Assembly: GCF_009494395.1 (NCBI RefSeq)
Contig: NZ_VZCB01000005.1
Coordinates: 1-59,850, forward strand
Source of the DNA: Segatella copri
GTDB lineage: Bacteria; Bacteroidota; Bacteroidia; Bacteroidales; Bacteroidaceae
Direction of reading: 5' to 3'
DNA length: 59,850 nucleotides
In this document: positions 25,491 through 35,223 of the stretch, piece after piece
Layout: every line of letters begins with the position of its first letter
How positions within the stretch are numbered: position 1 is the stretch's first letter
Made by a program: the position numbers and the translations under genes
Notes under the pieces: model-generated
The model's database searches: none
The model's input: only the letters and a program-made list of their open reading frames with translations
Told to the model about the DNA's origin: nothing

Positions 25491-26651
25491 CTATTTATTG
25501 AACAGATTCTTGATGCTGTCAAAGATTGACTTCTTGGTGGCATTGTCTGCCTGGAAGTTCTCGCATTCCTTGAACTTCTTCACCAATTCCTTCTCTTCCT
25601 TGTTGAGGGTTTTAGGAATGTAGACGGTAATGTTCACGATGATGTCGCCTCGTCCATAACCATATCCCTTGATGGCAGGCATACCTTTACCACGCAGACG
25701 AACCTGCTTACCTGGCTGGGTTCCTGGTTCTATCTTGATGGTAGTCTTTCCCTCCAATGTAGGGATTTCCACTTCACCGCCAAGAACAGCTGTAGAGAAG
25801 TCGAGTACGAGATTATAGTAGAGGTCCTTGTCTTTACGTTCAAAGACATCGCTCTTTTCTACGCGTACGATAACCTGAAGGTCGCCGTTGACGCCATTGT
25901 GCTTACCGGCGCCTCCCTTACCTGGTACGGTAACGACCATTCCGTCATCCACACCTGCAGGAATATTGATTTCTACAACTTCTTCGCCAGCAACAATGCC
26001 GTCACCACCACAAGCCTTACACTTGTTCTTGATGACGTGACCCTCGCCGCCACATGTAGGACATGCAGCCTGAGTCTGCATGGTTCCAAACATAGAGCGC
26101 ACGGTACGGACTGTGTAACCCGTACCATGACAGGTAGGACAAGTCTCCGGCTGTGAGCCGCCTTCGCATCCTGTGCCATGGCAAGCAGAACATGTTACGT
26201 CTTTACGAATCTTGAACTTCTTGGTGCAACCCGCAAAAGCCTCTTCCAATGTAAGCTTTGCCTGTACTCGCAAATCTCTTCCCTGGTACTGCTGTGGCTG
26301 GGCACTGCCGCCAAAACCGCCGAATCCGCCACCGAATCCACCGTGACCTCCAAAGATATCGCCGAACATAGAGAAGATGTCATTCATATCCATGCTGGCT
26401 CCACCACCGAATCCACCGAAACCGCCTTGCGGACCGTCGAATCCGAACTGATCATACTGCTGACGCTTCTGAGGATCATGAAGAACCTCGTATGCTTCTG
26501 CAGCCTCCTTGAACTTTTCTTCAGCCTCCTTGTTTCCAGGGTTGCGGTCTGGATGATATTTGATGGCTATCTTGCGGTAAGCCTTCTTTATTTCGTCTTC
26601 AGATGCCTGCTTATCAACGCCAAGCACCTCGTAATAGTCTCTCTTTGCCAT
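25491..26651 (-). CDS. dnaJ: Chaperone protein DnaJ
   Basis: The 386-aa co-chaperone stimulates DnaK ATPase and delivers unfolded proteins. The J-domain (1-70) carries the essential HPD in IKYHPDRN. A Gly/Phe-rich linker follows, then four CxxCxGxG zinc motifs ([32 protein letters not shown]) and a C-terminal substrate domain. It is 54 bp downstream of grpE in the same operon; dnaK is not in the window. Confidence 0.97.
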   Translation of the reverse strand: MAKRDYYEVLGVDKQASEDEIKKAYRKIAIKYHPDRNPGNKEAEEKFKEAAEAYEVLHDPQKRQQYDQFGFDGPQGGFGGFGGGASMDMNDIFSMFGDIFGGHGGFGGGFGGFGGSAQPQQYQGRDLRVQAKLTLEEAFAGCTKKFKIRKDVTCSACHGTGCEGGSQPETCPTCHGTGYTVRTVRSMFGTMQTQAACPTCGGEGHVIKNKCKACGGDGIVAGEEVVEINIPAGVDDGMVVTVPGKGGAGKHNGVNGDLQVIVRVEKSDVFERKDKDLYYNLVLDFSTAVLGGEVEIPTLEGKTTIKIEPGTQPGKQVRLRGKGMPAIKGYGYGRGDIIVNITVYIPKTLNKEEKELVKKFKECENFQADNATKKSIFDSIKNLFNK

Positions 26652-26705
26652 TTGTTAAATATGGATTTTTATTTCTTTATTCCTGATCGTAATTCTTCAT
26701 TAGAC

Positions 26706-27350
26706 TTATTGTCCTACAGCAACCTTAGCGTGACGTATTACCTTGTCGTTGAGGGTATAACCGGTCTGCACGCAGTCGATAACCTTGCCCTTCTTGTCGT
26801 CACCCATTCCTGGCACCATAGCGATTGCCTCATGGAAATCAACGTCGAAATCCTTGTCAGCAGTCTCAATCTTCTTTACTCCGAGACCTTCAAGAGTCTT
26901 GATGAACTTGTTGAAAATCATCTGAACACCTTCCTTGATAGCCTTAGGATCCTCGCTCTTGTCAGCGATGGCACGCTCGAAGTCATCAAGAATTGGAAGA
27001 ATGGCAGCAATAGTCTTCTCGCCACCGTTGAGAATCAAATCAGCCTTCTCTTTCAGGGTGCGCTTGCGGTAATTCTCAAATTCTGCAGTCTTATAGAGCA
27101 GTTGCTTTTTCAATTCTTCTACTTCCTGCTGAGCCTTTGCCAATGGATCTGCTTCTTCAGATTCTGCCGCATTGTCAGTATTGTCAGTCTTACTGTCAGC
27201 ATCTGCCGCCTTATTGTCAGCATCCTCTGTATTTGTCTCTTCAGCCTTAGGCTCTGCATTATTCTGAGTATCGTTCTGCTCAGCATTCTCGTTGAGAACC
27301 TGTTCCTTAGCGTTACCGTCCTCTATATTAATCTTCTTTTCTTTTGACAT
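26706..27350 (-). CDS. grpE: Nucleotide exchange factor GrpE
   Basis: The protein (214 aa from the ATG at 27350; an ATG at 27371 would add MFKKFKT) is the DnaK nucleotide exchange factor. The first 80 residues are acidic and low in complexity, the next 60 form the long coiled-coil helix (ALAKAQQEVEELKKQLLYK), and the C-terminal beta domain holds FHEAIAMVPGMG and VIRHAKVAVGQ. It is the first gene of a grpE-dnaJ heat-shock pair. Confidence 0.94.
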   Translation of the reverse strand: MSKEKKINIEDGNAKEQVLNENAEQNDTQNNAEPKAEETNTEDADNKAADADSKTDNTDNAAESEEADPLAKAQQEVEELKKQLLYKTAEFENYRKRTLKEKADLILNGGEKTIAAILPILDDFERAIADKSEDPKAIKEGVQMIFNKFIKTLEGLGVKKIETADKDFDVDFHEAIAMVPGMGDDKKGKVIDCVQTGYTLNDKVIRHAKVAVGQ

Positions 27351-27400
27351 AGTCTTAAATTTTTTAAACATGATTATTCCTTTTTATGGTTGTTTTGACA

Positions 27401-27436
27401 AAAAGCGTGCCAACTCGACTCTCATCGAATTGGCAC
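27401..27436 (-). terminator. Intrinsic terminator after the ABC-F gene
   Basis: GTGCCAACTCGA (27407-27418) pairs with TCGAATTGGCAC (27425-27436) with one mismatch. On the minus strand GC and TTTTT follow, so it ends the ABC-F transcript before grpE. Confidence 0.85.
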
Positions 27437-27461
27437 TTATCTCATTTAGGTGTATTTTCTA

Positions 27462-29087
<1,626 letters not shown>

Positions 29088-29128
29088 TTACTAAATATCT
29101 TTTTCTGAATTTATCTTTAATTTGTGTG

Positions 29129-29136
29129 CAAAGTTA
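29129..29136 (-). promoter_or_regulatory. -7 box of the ABC-F gene
   Basis: TAACTTTG on the minus strand matches the -7 consensus, with ATTG 19 bp upstream as a weak -33. The ABC-F ATG is 48 bp downstream. Confidence 0.6.
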
Positions 29137-29207
29137 CGAAAAAATATTTGTATATCAATGATTTATTGGTAAAAGTTGCTTTTTTTTAGTTAAAAACACA
29201 GCTCTTC

Positions 29208-29238
29208 TTTGTCATTTTGCAGAAAAGTCTTACTTTTG
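29208..29238 (+). promoter_or_regulatory. Promoter of the pseudouridine synthase gene
   Basis: TTTG (29208-29211) and TACTTTTG (29231-29238) are 19 bp apart. A 9-bp hairpin, CAACGGTAT (29254-29262) with ATACCGTTG (29267-29275), forms near the predicted 5' end of the leader. Confidence 0.75.
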
Positions 29239-29327
29239 CATGCTAAAAGGCATCAACGGTATCCCAATACCGTTGAATATGTGTTACGAACAAATAGATA
29301 TAAATAACACGAAACAGCAAATTGAAA

Positions 29328-30347
29328 ATGAAACAACAAAATAATAAGGGCTATTTTAATAAGCATACCAACAATGCTTACGGCTATGGCAATCCGAATG
29401 AATATGACCACTACAAGGTGGAGAAGCCGGCGCAGTTGTTGGAATGGCTGATGGAGAACGTAAAGGGTCCCAGCAAGACCAAGGTGAAGCAGACGTTGCA
29501 GGGTAGAGGAATCAAGGTGGATGGCAAGACCATCACCCAGTTCGACTATGCTCTGAAACCTGGCATGAAGGTGAGCGTAAGCAAGACCAAGAAGAACCAG
29601 GAGGTTTTCAAGAGCAGATACATCAAGATTGTTTATGAAGACCGCTACGTCATCGTGGTTGAAAAGAACGTGGGCATCCTCAGTATGGCTGCCGGACATT
29701 CTACGCTCAACGTAAAGACCGTACTGGATGATTACTTCCACAAGACCCGACAGAACTGTCAGGCTCACGTAGTTCACCGTCTTGACCGTGACACTTCGGG
29801 ATTGATGATTTACGCCAAGGACAAGCAGACCGAGCTTGCGCTGGAGGATGACTGGCACCACAACGTATACGACCGCCGATACGTTGCCTTGGTTTCCGGA
29901 GAGATGGAGGAAGACGAGGGGACCGTTGCCAACTGGTTGAAGGACAACAAGGCATATATTACTTATGCCAGCGAAACAGACAATGGCGGCAAATATGCAG
30001 TAACCCACTTTCATACATTGCAGCGCACTACCGAGCATTCCCTGGTAGAATATAAGCTGGAGACGGGTAGAAAGAACCAGATTCGTGTACATACAGCAGA
30101 TATGGGCCATCCTATCTGTGGCGACATCAAGTACGGAAACGGTGATGACCCATGCGGCCGTCTTTGCCTGCATGCTTATGTGCTCTGCTTCTATCATCCG
30201 GTGACTCATCAGCCAATGGAGTTTGAAACTCCAATTCCTAATGAGTTCATCAGAGCAATGAAGGAAGACAATAAGCCTTATGATGCTGGCAATAAGCCAA
30301 ATCATGCAAACCGCAAACCATTCAGAAAGGAGGGACGCAATGGATAA
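29328..30347 (+). CDS. RluA-family RNA pseudouridine synthase
   Basis: The 339-aa protein isomerises uridine to pseudouridine in rRNA or tRNA. An S4-like RNA-binding region (about 35-90) precedes the catalytic domain with HRLDRDTSGLMIYAK, whose second Asp is the catalytic residue. LETGRKNQIRVHTADMGHPI is the conserved RluA-type segment. The N-terminus is Asn/Gln-rich and the last 30 residues are Asn/Lys-rich, both probably disordered. The ATG at 29328 is preferred to a TTG two codons earlier. The target uridine cannot be read from sequence. The stop overlaps the next small gene. Confidence 0.9.
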   Translation: MKQQNNKGYFNKHTNNAYGYGNPNEYDHYKVEKPAQLLEWLMENVKGPSKTKVKQTLQGRGIKVDGKTITQFDYALKPGMKVSVSKTKKNQEVFKSRYIKIVYEDRYVIVVEKNVGILSMAAGHSTLNVKTVLDDYFHKTRQNCQAHVVHRLDRDTSGLMIYAKDKQTELALEDDWHHNVYDRRYVALVSGEMEEDEGTVANWLKDNKAYITYASETDNGGKYAVTHFHTLQRTTEHSLVEYKLETGRKNQIRVHTADMGHPICGDIKYGNGDDPCGRLCLHAYVLCFYHPVTHQPMEFETPIPNEFIRAMKEDNKPYDAGNKPNHANRKPFRKEGRNG

Positions 30348-30492
30348 TTTCCTTTATTATGCTTTTGCGCTAGTAGTCCTGGTGGTAGGCCTGTTTATTC
30401 TGAAAAAGGTAGCCACCTGCATGATTAAAATGGCAGTAGGCGTCATCATGATTGCCGTTCTCTTTGCTATTTACTGGCTTTATCTGTCGTAA
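30340..30492 (+). CDS. Small 50-aa membrane protein coupled to the pseudouridine synthase
   Basis: The frame starts ATGGATAA, overlapping the upstream stop codon by 8 bp, and follows AGGAGGG, a strong Shine-Dalgarno-like sequence that is rare in this genome. The product has two hydrophobic segments: FLYYAFALVVLVVGLFIL and, after a short charged turn, MAVGVIMIAVLFAIYWLYL. I do not recognise the family. The overlap, the ribosome binding site and the clean membrane topology support a real gene. Its role is unknown. Confidence 0.7.
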   Translation: MDNFLYYAFALVVLVVGLFILKKVATCMIKMAVGVIMIAVLFAIYWLYLS

Positions 30493-30543
30493 AGCAACGG
30501 GTGTTTCATGCCTTGTCCAACAGCATGGAGAGATAGACAAAAA

Positions 30544-30623
30544 TACGTCCCGACGTACCAATCACTGCGTCCCGACGTAGCAACCTCTACGTCCCGACGT
30601 AGTTCCGGCTGCGTCGCCACGTA
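30544..30623. repeat. Four-copy palindromic array with exact 22-bp period
   Basis: Four 14-bp units start at 30544, 30566, 30588 and 30610: TACGTCCCGACGTA, TGCGTCCCGACGTA, TACGTCCCGACGTA and TGCGTCGCCACGTA. Each is a TACGTC/GACGTA palindrome around CC; the fourth is eroded. The 8-bp spacers differ (CCAATCAC, GCAACCTC, GTTCCGGC). Exact two-helical-turn spacing puts all units on one DNA face. Confidence 0.85.
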
Positions 30624-30677
30624 TTTTCAGCTCCATCGGCAGCTGGCAGATGAGCAGTATCCTTCTTCCACAAAAAG

Positions 30678-30907
30678 TGATAAAGTCACTCGTCACTCGT
30701 CACTTTTTGTTTTTTTTCTCTTTTTCCAAAAGTAGGTTGATAAGCCTTAAGAATAAAAGATTATAATAATTATATATTTATTAATGTTCGCGCGTACATT
30801 ATTATATAAGAAATATAATATATATATATTAATATGATATCTTCTTTTTAACAATAAGACAATATCTCAAAAAATAAAAAGTGACGAGTGACGAGTGACT
30901 TTTTCAC
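30678..30907. repeat. Long inverted repeat around an AT-rich core
   Basis: The 39-bp arms at 30678-30716 and 30869-30907 are reverse complements with two mismatches. Each arm holds the heptads GTCACTC, GTCACTC and GTCACTT followed by a T run. The 152-bp spacer is mostly alternating A/T with one GC-rich spot (TTCGCGCGTAC). The plan is the same as at 671-842. Confidence 0.85.
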
Positions 30908-30913
30908 CTTCAA

Positions 30914-30960
30914 CAAAATAAGTCCGGCAAGAATGAAGCATCACTTCACCTTACCGGACT
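30914..30960 (-). terminator. Terminator after uxaB
   Basis: AGTCCGGCAAG (30921-30931) pairs with CTTACCGGACT (30950-30960) with one wobble, and GAAG/CTTC pairs inside. On the minus strand TTATTTTG follows. Confidence 0.75.
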
Positions 30961-31000
30961 CTTTTACATATCTTTTTACCCTATATTTATCAATTGAAGA

Positions 31001-32482
31001 TTAGAGGATAGTCTTCACAGCCTCCAACATACCCTTCTCCTGGATGAGGTCGAGGTCCTTCTTAACCAACTCTGTCAAGCCTGGAACTGTCTCGTTCAGG
31101 TTCTCATGCCAGATGTAGTCGAAGCCGAGTACGCCTTCTGCTACCTTCTGGGTGTCGCCAGTAGCCCAAAGCTCTGTGAGCTTGTCCATGATCTTCTGGT
31201 CATCGTTTGGCTGGATAGGAGCACCGTCCTCACGAACACCACCCTTATAGTAAGTGATGATGGCAGCAAGACCGAATACCAATCCCTGTGGCAACTCACC
31301 CTTACGCTCCAAATAGATCTTCACGCCTGGGAGGTCGCGAGTCTCGAACTTAGGGAATGAGTTCAGCATGATGCTGGTTACCTGGTGGTCAACGAATGGG
31401 TTCTCGAAGCGCTCCAATACGTCAGAAGCGAACTTCTGAAGCTCGTCCATAGGGAGGTTCAATGTCTGCATCAACTCTTCGAACTGTACCTTGTGGATGT
31501 ACTTGCCCAAAACTGGGTGCTCACAAGCATCGCGAACGATGTTCACACCGCTGAGGTATGTAACAGGGCTCAATACTGTGTGAGGGCCATTCAGGAGAGT
31601 AACCTTACGCTCGTGGTATGGCTTCTCGTTGTCTGTGATGAGAACGTGGAGACCAGCCTTGTGAGCAGGGAACTCTTCCTGCATCTGCTCTACAGTCATG
31701 TTCTCAGCCTTCTCGATTACCCAGAGGTGGAAGCTCTCAGCCTTTACTACGAGGTTATCCTTGTAGCAAACCTTCTGCTGGATTTCCTTGATGGTATCGC
31801 GTGGGAAGCCAGGAACGATACGGTCTACGAGTGTAGCGCAAACATAGCAGTGGTTGGTGAACCACTCCTTGAAGCCCTCGTAGTCAGCACCCATGTCTTC
31901 CTTCCAAAGTTCGATATACTGATAGATGCACTCCTTCAAGTGGTGACCGTTCAAGAAGATCAGCTCGCAAGGCATCAGGATCATACCCTTAGTTGGGTCA
32001 CCCTCGAAGAACTTGTAGCGGTGGAACAGCAACTGAACCAACTTACCTGGGTAAGAAGCAGCTGGAGCATCTGTGAACTTGCAGGAATCATCGAATGCAA
32101 TACCAGCCTCAGTTGTGTTAGAGATGATGAAACGCATCTCTGGCTGCTCAGCCAAAGCCATGAAAGCCTGGTTCTGAGAATATGGGTTCAATGCACGGCT
32201 GATAACGTCGATACGCTCCAATGTGTTGACAGCCTGACCGTTCTCCTTGCCCTGAAGGTTCACGTGATAGAGACAATCCTGACCGTTCAACCAGTCTACC
32301 ATACCGCCAGGTAATGGCTGAACGACAACAACAGAACCGTTGAAGTCAGTTTTCTTATTCATATTCCATACAATCCAATCAACGAATGCACGGAGGAAGT
32401 TACCTTCACCAAACTGAATAATTTTCTCTGGAGCGACGCTCTTAGGAGCAGTGCGCTTGTTTAATGCTTTAAGCTCTTTCAT
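31001..32482 (-). CDS. uxaB: Tagaturonate reductase (altronate oxidoreductase)
   Basis: The 493-aa polyol-dehydrogenase-type enzyme reduces D-tagaturonate to D-altronate with NADH in galacturonate breakdown. The N-terminal Rossmann start IIQFGEGNFLRAFVDWIVW, the segment FIISNTTEAGIAFDD, and the C-terminal-domain segment VKAESFHLWVIE are typical of UxaB and separate it from mannitol dehydrogenases. Length is normal. The other uronate genes (uxaA, uxaC) are not nearby, so it stands alone here with its own -7 box and terminator. It fits the pectin/hemicellulose theme of the GH51 and arabinose genes. Confidence 0.93.
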   Translation of the reverse strand: MKELKALNKRTAPKSVAPEKIIQFGEGNFLRAFVDWIVWNMNKKTDFNGSVVVVQPLPGGMVDWLNGQDCLYHVNLQGKENGQAVNTLERIDVISRALNPYSQNQAFMALAEQPEMRFIISNTTEAGIAFDDSCKFTDAPAASYPGKLVQLLFHRYKFFEGDPTKGMILMPCELIFLNGHHLKECIYQYIELWKEDMGADYEGFKEWFTNHCYVCATLVDRIVPGFPRDTIKEIQQKVCYKDNLVVKAESFHLWVIEKAENMTVEQMQEEFPAHKAGLHVLITDNEKPYHERKVTLLNGPHTVLSPVTYLSGVNIVRDACEHPVLGKYIHKVQFEELMQTLNLPMDELQKFASDVLERFENPFVDHQVTSIMLNSFPKFETRDLPGVKIYLERKGELPQGLVFGLAAIITYYKGGVREDGAPIQPNDDQKIMDKLTELWATGDTQKVAEGVLGFDYIWHENLNETVPGLTELVKKDLDLIQEKGMLEAVKTIL

Positions 32483-32581
32483 GATTTGTTATTATGTTTG
32501 TTATTCGTTTTACTATTAGTTCCATCCCAGATGTCATATCTATTTCTTTAATCGATATTGTTATCTTTCTGAAATCTGATG

Positions 32582-32589
32582 CAAAGGTA
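32582..32589 (-). promoter_or_regulatory. -7 box of uxaB
   Basis: TACCTTTG on the minus strand matches the consensus. The leader to the ATG is about 100 nt; no clear -33 box is visible. Confidence 0.55.
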
Positions 32590-32656
32590 TAAAAAAAATC
32601 GGTACATTATATCGGAAATGTTGAAAAAACGTGCGTAAAGGTTTACGAAACTTTAC

Positions 32657-32688
32657 AAAAAAAATCTTTCCATAACTTCTGGAAAGAT
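32657..32688 (-). terminator. Intrinsic terminator after tRNA-Gly
   Basis: ATCTTTCC (32664-32671) pairs with GGAAAGAT (32681-32688), followed on the minus strand by seven or eight T. It starts 6 nt past the tRNA-Gly 3' end. Confidence 0.9.
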
Positions 32689-32693
32689 GAACG

Positions 32694-32764
32694 AGCGAGA
32701 TACGGGAGTCGAACCCGCCTCACAGGCTTGGGAAGCCCGTGCACTACCGATGTGCTAATCTCGC
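32694..32764 (-). tRNA. tRNA-Gly (anticodon CCC)
   Basis: The minus strand folds with acceptor GCGAGAT/ATCTCGC, anticodon stem CGGGC/GCCTG, loop TTCCCAA (anticodon CCC) and T-arm GCGGGTTCGACTCCCGT. The discriminator is T and no CCA is encoded. It lies 32 bp from tRNA-Thr and is probably cotranscribed with it. Confidence 0.9.
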
Positions 32765-32796
32765 TTGAATTAGCTTATCGTACATAATGACAAGAG

Positions 32797-32869
<73 letters not shown>

Positions 32870-32892
32870 ATAACTCTTTTCTTAATTATCTG

Positions 32893-32900
32893 CAAAGGTA
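32893..32900 (-). promoter_or_regulatory. -7 box of the tRNA-Thr/Gly transcript
   Basis: TACCTTTG on the minus strand lies 24 bp upstream of tRNA-Thr, the same box as before tRNA-Arg. Confidence 0.65.
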
Positions 32901-33021
32901 ATGAATATTTTCCGAACATAGAAAAATATTACCGAATACTTTTTTGAAGTTAACTTTCATTAACGGAAAGAACCCCGTTTATTAATATAATAAGGTGTAA
33001 TGCCAAGTCCTCATTATATGC

Positions 33022-33059
33022 CTTCTGCGCTCTTACCCGTATAGGCAAGAGTACAGAAG
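33022..33059 (-). terminator. Hairpin downstream of the ModF-like gene
   Basis: CTTCTG and CTCTT (33022-33034) pair with AAGAG and CAGAAG (33047-33059) around a 2-nt mismatch. No T-tract follows, so termination here is uncertain. Confidence 0.4.
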
Positions 33060-33069
33060 TGGATATTCA

Positions 33070-34554
33070 TCATGCATGACGCATGAGGAAAATGCTATGG
33101 TCGATGCATGCAGGAAGTTCTTCCTTGTAATGCGTAACCATGATCATGGTCTTATTGTTTCGCTTGCAAAAAGCCTCGATGACGTCCTTTACCAGACGGC
33201 GATTGTAATTATCAAGACCATGCAAAGGTTCGTCGAGGATAAGAAGTTCCGGATCTTTCACGAAGGCACGAGCCAGAAGAACCAGACGCTGCTCACCGCT
33301 TGAGAGTTTCAGGAAGCCACGCTCCTCCAATCCTTCCAATCCAAACACCTTCATCCAGAAGCGGCACTTATCCATATCTTCTTCCTTCGGCTTTACATAA
33401 AGTCCTACGGAATCCATCAAACCGCTTGCCACGATTCTGATGGCAGGGAGATCGCGCTGGTATGAACGGTGAAGCTCAGGAGAAACATAACCGATATGCT
33501 TCTTGATGTCCCAGATACTCTCGCCGCTGCCACGAGGATTACCGAAGAGGGCGATGTCGCAGGCATAACTCTGAGGGTTGTCTGCACATACCAGACTCAG
33601 CAAGGTACTCTTTCCGGCTCCGTTTTGTCCGCTCAACGCCCAGCGTTCACCGTTGTTAACGGTCCAGTCCAGATCCTTCAAGATGATGCGCTCGCCATAT
33701 TGAATGCGAACCTTGTTCATCTTGACCACTTCCTGGCTCTTATACTCACGGTCACTATAAGGCAAATTGATGATTTTCTGTTCTAGCTCATCACTCAACA
33801 TCCGGCTTGGGACTGGAGTGCGCTGAGCCAGATACTCTTCCTTGACCAACTTCGGCATAACCTTCATGTCCTTTACTTCCACTACGTGGGTGATAAAGTC
33901 AGGAATGTCGTCGCTCTTGCTCAATACGAGGATAATCTGCAGGGCATGCTCCTGTGCCAAAGTCTTGAGGAGTTCCTTCAGCTGGTCGCGGGTATCGGCA
34001 TCGAGTCCGATGAACGGATTGTCCATGATGAGGACACGTGGTTCTGAGAAGAGGGTAGAAGCCAGCTTGAACTTGCGCAGCTCGCCGCTGCTCAACAGGA
34101 TGGTGTACTTGTCGAGCAGATGCTCCATGTGGAAGAGTTCATAAATATGCTTCTGCAAATTGCGTCGTTCCAGGGTATCTTCGCCTGCCATATTGTAGGC
34201 CTCTTCCAACTTATCCTTCACTATCGGAGTGTTCTCATCAATTTCGAGCTGGTTCCATCTCTGCTGAAGGAAATAAGTGCGGTCGTTGTCACCACCATAG
34301 GTATCACGGAAGGTGATATACTTGATGTTATCGCTCACCATCTTCTTGGTGCTAGGTGAGAAATCATAATCAGGGTCGTGCATTAACAGAGGGTGTCTGC
34401 CGACAATAATGTCAACAAACATCGACTTTCCACCACCATTTGGTCCAACGATGGCGATATGTTCACCTTCGCAGGACTCAAAGTTTACAGGCTCGGCCAT
34501 ACGCCATTCCGGCATACGAGTCACGCCATCTTTAATGCTAATAATCTTTTGCAT
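33070..34554 (-). CDS. Twin-ATPase ABC protein (ModF-like)
   Basis: The 494-aa protein has two ABC domains and no membrane segment. The first has Walker A VGPNGGGKSMFVD, signature LLSSGELRKFKLA and Walker B VLIMDNPFIGLD, where the catalytic Glu is replaced by Asn. The second has [26 protein letters not shown] and LLILDEPLHGLD with an intact Glu. E. coli ModF has this arrangement, but its role is poorly known. It follows ruvC by 12 bp in an rsmG-MBL-ruvC-modF operon. Confidence 0.8.
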   Translation of the reverse strand: MQKIISIKDGVTRMPEWRMAEPVNFESCEGEHIAIVGPNGGGKSMFVDIIVGRHPLLMHDPDYDFSPSTKKMVSDNIKYITFRDTYGGDNDRTYFLQQRWNQLEIDENTPIVKDKLEEAYNMAGEDTLERRNLQKHIYELFHMEHLLDKYTILLSSGELRKFKLASTLFSEPRVLIMDNPFIGLDADTRDQLKELLKTLAQEHALQIILVLSKSDDIPDFITHVVEVKDMKVMPKLVKEEYLAQRTPVPSRMLSDELEQKIINLPYSDREYKSQEVVKMNKVRIQYGERIILKDLDWTVNNGERWALSGQNGAGKSTLLSLVCADNPQSYACDIALFGNPRGSGESIWDIKKHIGYVSPELHRSYQRDLPAIRIVASGLMDSVGLYVKPKEEDMDKCRFWMKVFGLEGLEERGFLKLSSGEQRLVLLARAFVKDPELLILDEPLHGLDNYNRRLVKDVIEAFCKRNNKTMIMVTHYKEELPACIDHSIFLMRHA

Positions 34555-34566
34555 CTCTCTTATAAT

Positions 34567-35202
34567 TTATTTATGTGTTGTGCGATTGATGGCAGCCAGA
34601 AGTTTGGCTTGCGGCCCAGTCATGCCGTTGGTGCCGCCAATGCGTGACTGGTTTTTCTGTGCAAAGTCCTTCCAGCTGCTATAATGCTTGTCGCTGATCT
34701 CCGGTCTGCCCATTTGCAGGAAATGGCAGTAGGCAGCGCCCAGTGCATCGGTAGCATCCATGAACTTCGGCATTTCATCCTCCTTGATGTTGAGCATGCG
34801 TTGCAGCATCGCAGCCACCTGTTCCTTGGAAGCCTGTCCCTGCCCGGTAATTGCCATCTTGATTTTCAGAGGAGCATATTCATGGATGGGCACATCGTGA
34901 TGGATGGCAGCAGCGATGGCAACTCCCTGAGCTCTACCCAGTTTGAGCATCGACTGCACGTTCTTTCCAAAAAAGGGAGCCTCAATCGCCATCTCGTCAG
35001 GGAGATAAGAATCGATGATGCCCGTAACCCGCTCGAATATCTTGCCGAGTCGCAGATAGGGATCCTTCTCCTTGCGCATGTCGATGACACCCATCACCAC
35101 CAACTCCGCCTTATTGCCCATGATGCGTATCACACCATAGCCCATCACGTTGGTTCCCGGGTCAATTCCAAGAATGATCTTCTCTGTATTATTCTTTTTC
35201 AA
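34567..35202 (-). CDS. ruvC: Holliday junction resolvase RuvC (TTG start)
   Basis: The 211-aa endonuclease cuts Holliday junctions during recombination. The catalytic Asp14 lies in ILGIDPGTNVMGYG, a second acidic residue in MAIEAPFFGKN, and the C-terminal pair in MDATDALGAAYCHF. The only workable start is TTG at 35202: an in-frame TAA lies 15 bp upstream and the next ATG is past the catalytic Asp. It is 35 residues longer than E. coli RuvC at the C-terminus. It lies 21 bp downstream of the MBL gene. Confidence 0.94.
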   Translation of the reverse strand: MKKNNTEKIILGIDPGTNVMGYGVIRIMGNKAELVVMGVIDMRKEKDPYLRLGKIFERVTGIIDSYLPDEMAIEAPFFGKNVQSMLKLGRAQGVAIAAAIHHDVPIHEYAPLKIKMAITGQGQASKEQVAAMLQRMLNIKEDEMPKFMDATDALGAAYCHFLQMGRPEISDKHYSSWKDFAQKNQSRIGGTNGMTGPQAKLLAAINRTTHK

Positions 35203-35223
35203 TTTCAGATTCTCTGGTTAAAA

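Larger units (their letters stand above)
30493..31000. other. Gene-free region between convergent genes
   Basis: This 508-bp stretch between the small membrane protein gene (plus) and uxaB (minus) holds no convincing gene. It carries, in order, a 22-bp-period palindromic array (30544-30623), a long inverted repeat around an AT-rich core (30678-30907) and the uxaB terminator (30914-30960). Confidence 0.85.

Noticed and set aside
29253..30305. A 350-codon open frame antisense to the pseudouridine synthase gene
   Set aside because: The plus-strand frame carries the clear RluA motifs and a promoter; the antisense product has no recognisable domain and is a shadow of codon bias.
30544..30623. CRISPR-like array (repeats with variable spacers)
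   Set aside because: Repeats are 14 bp and spacers 8 bp, far below CRISPR sizes, only four units exist, and no cas gene is in the window.
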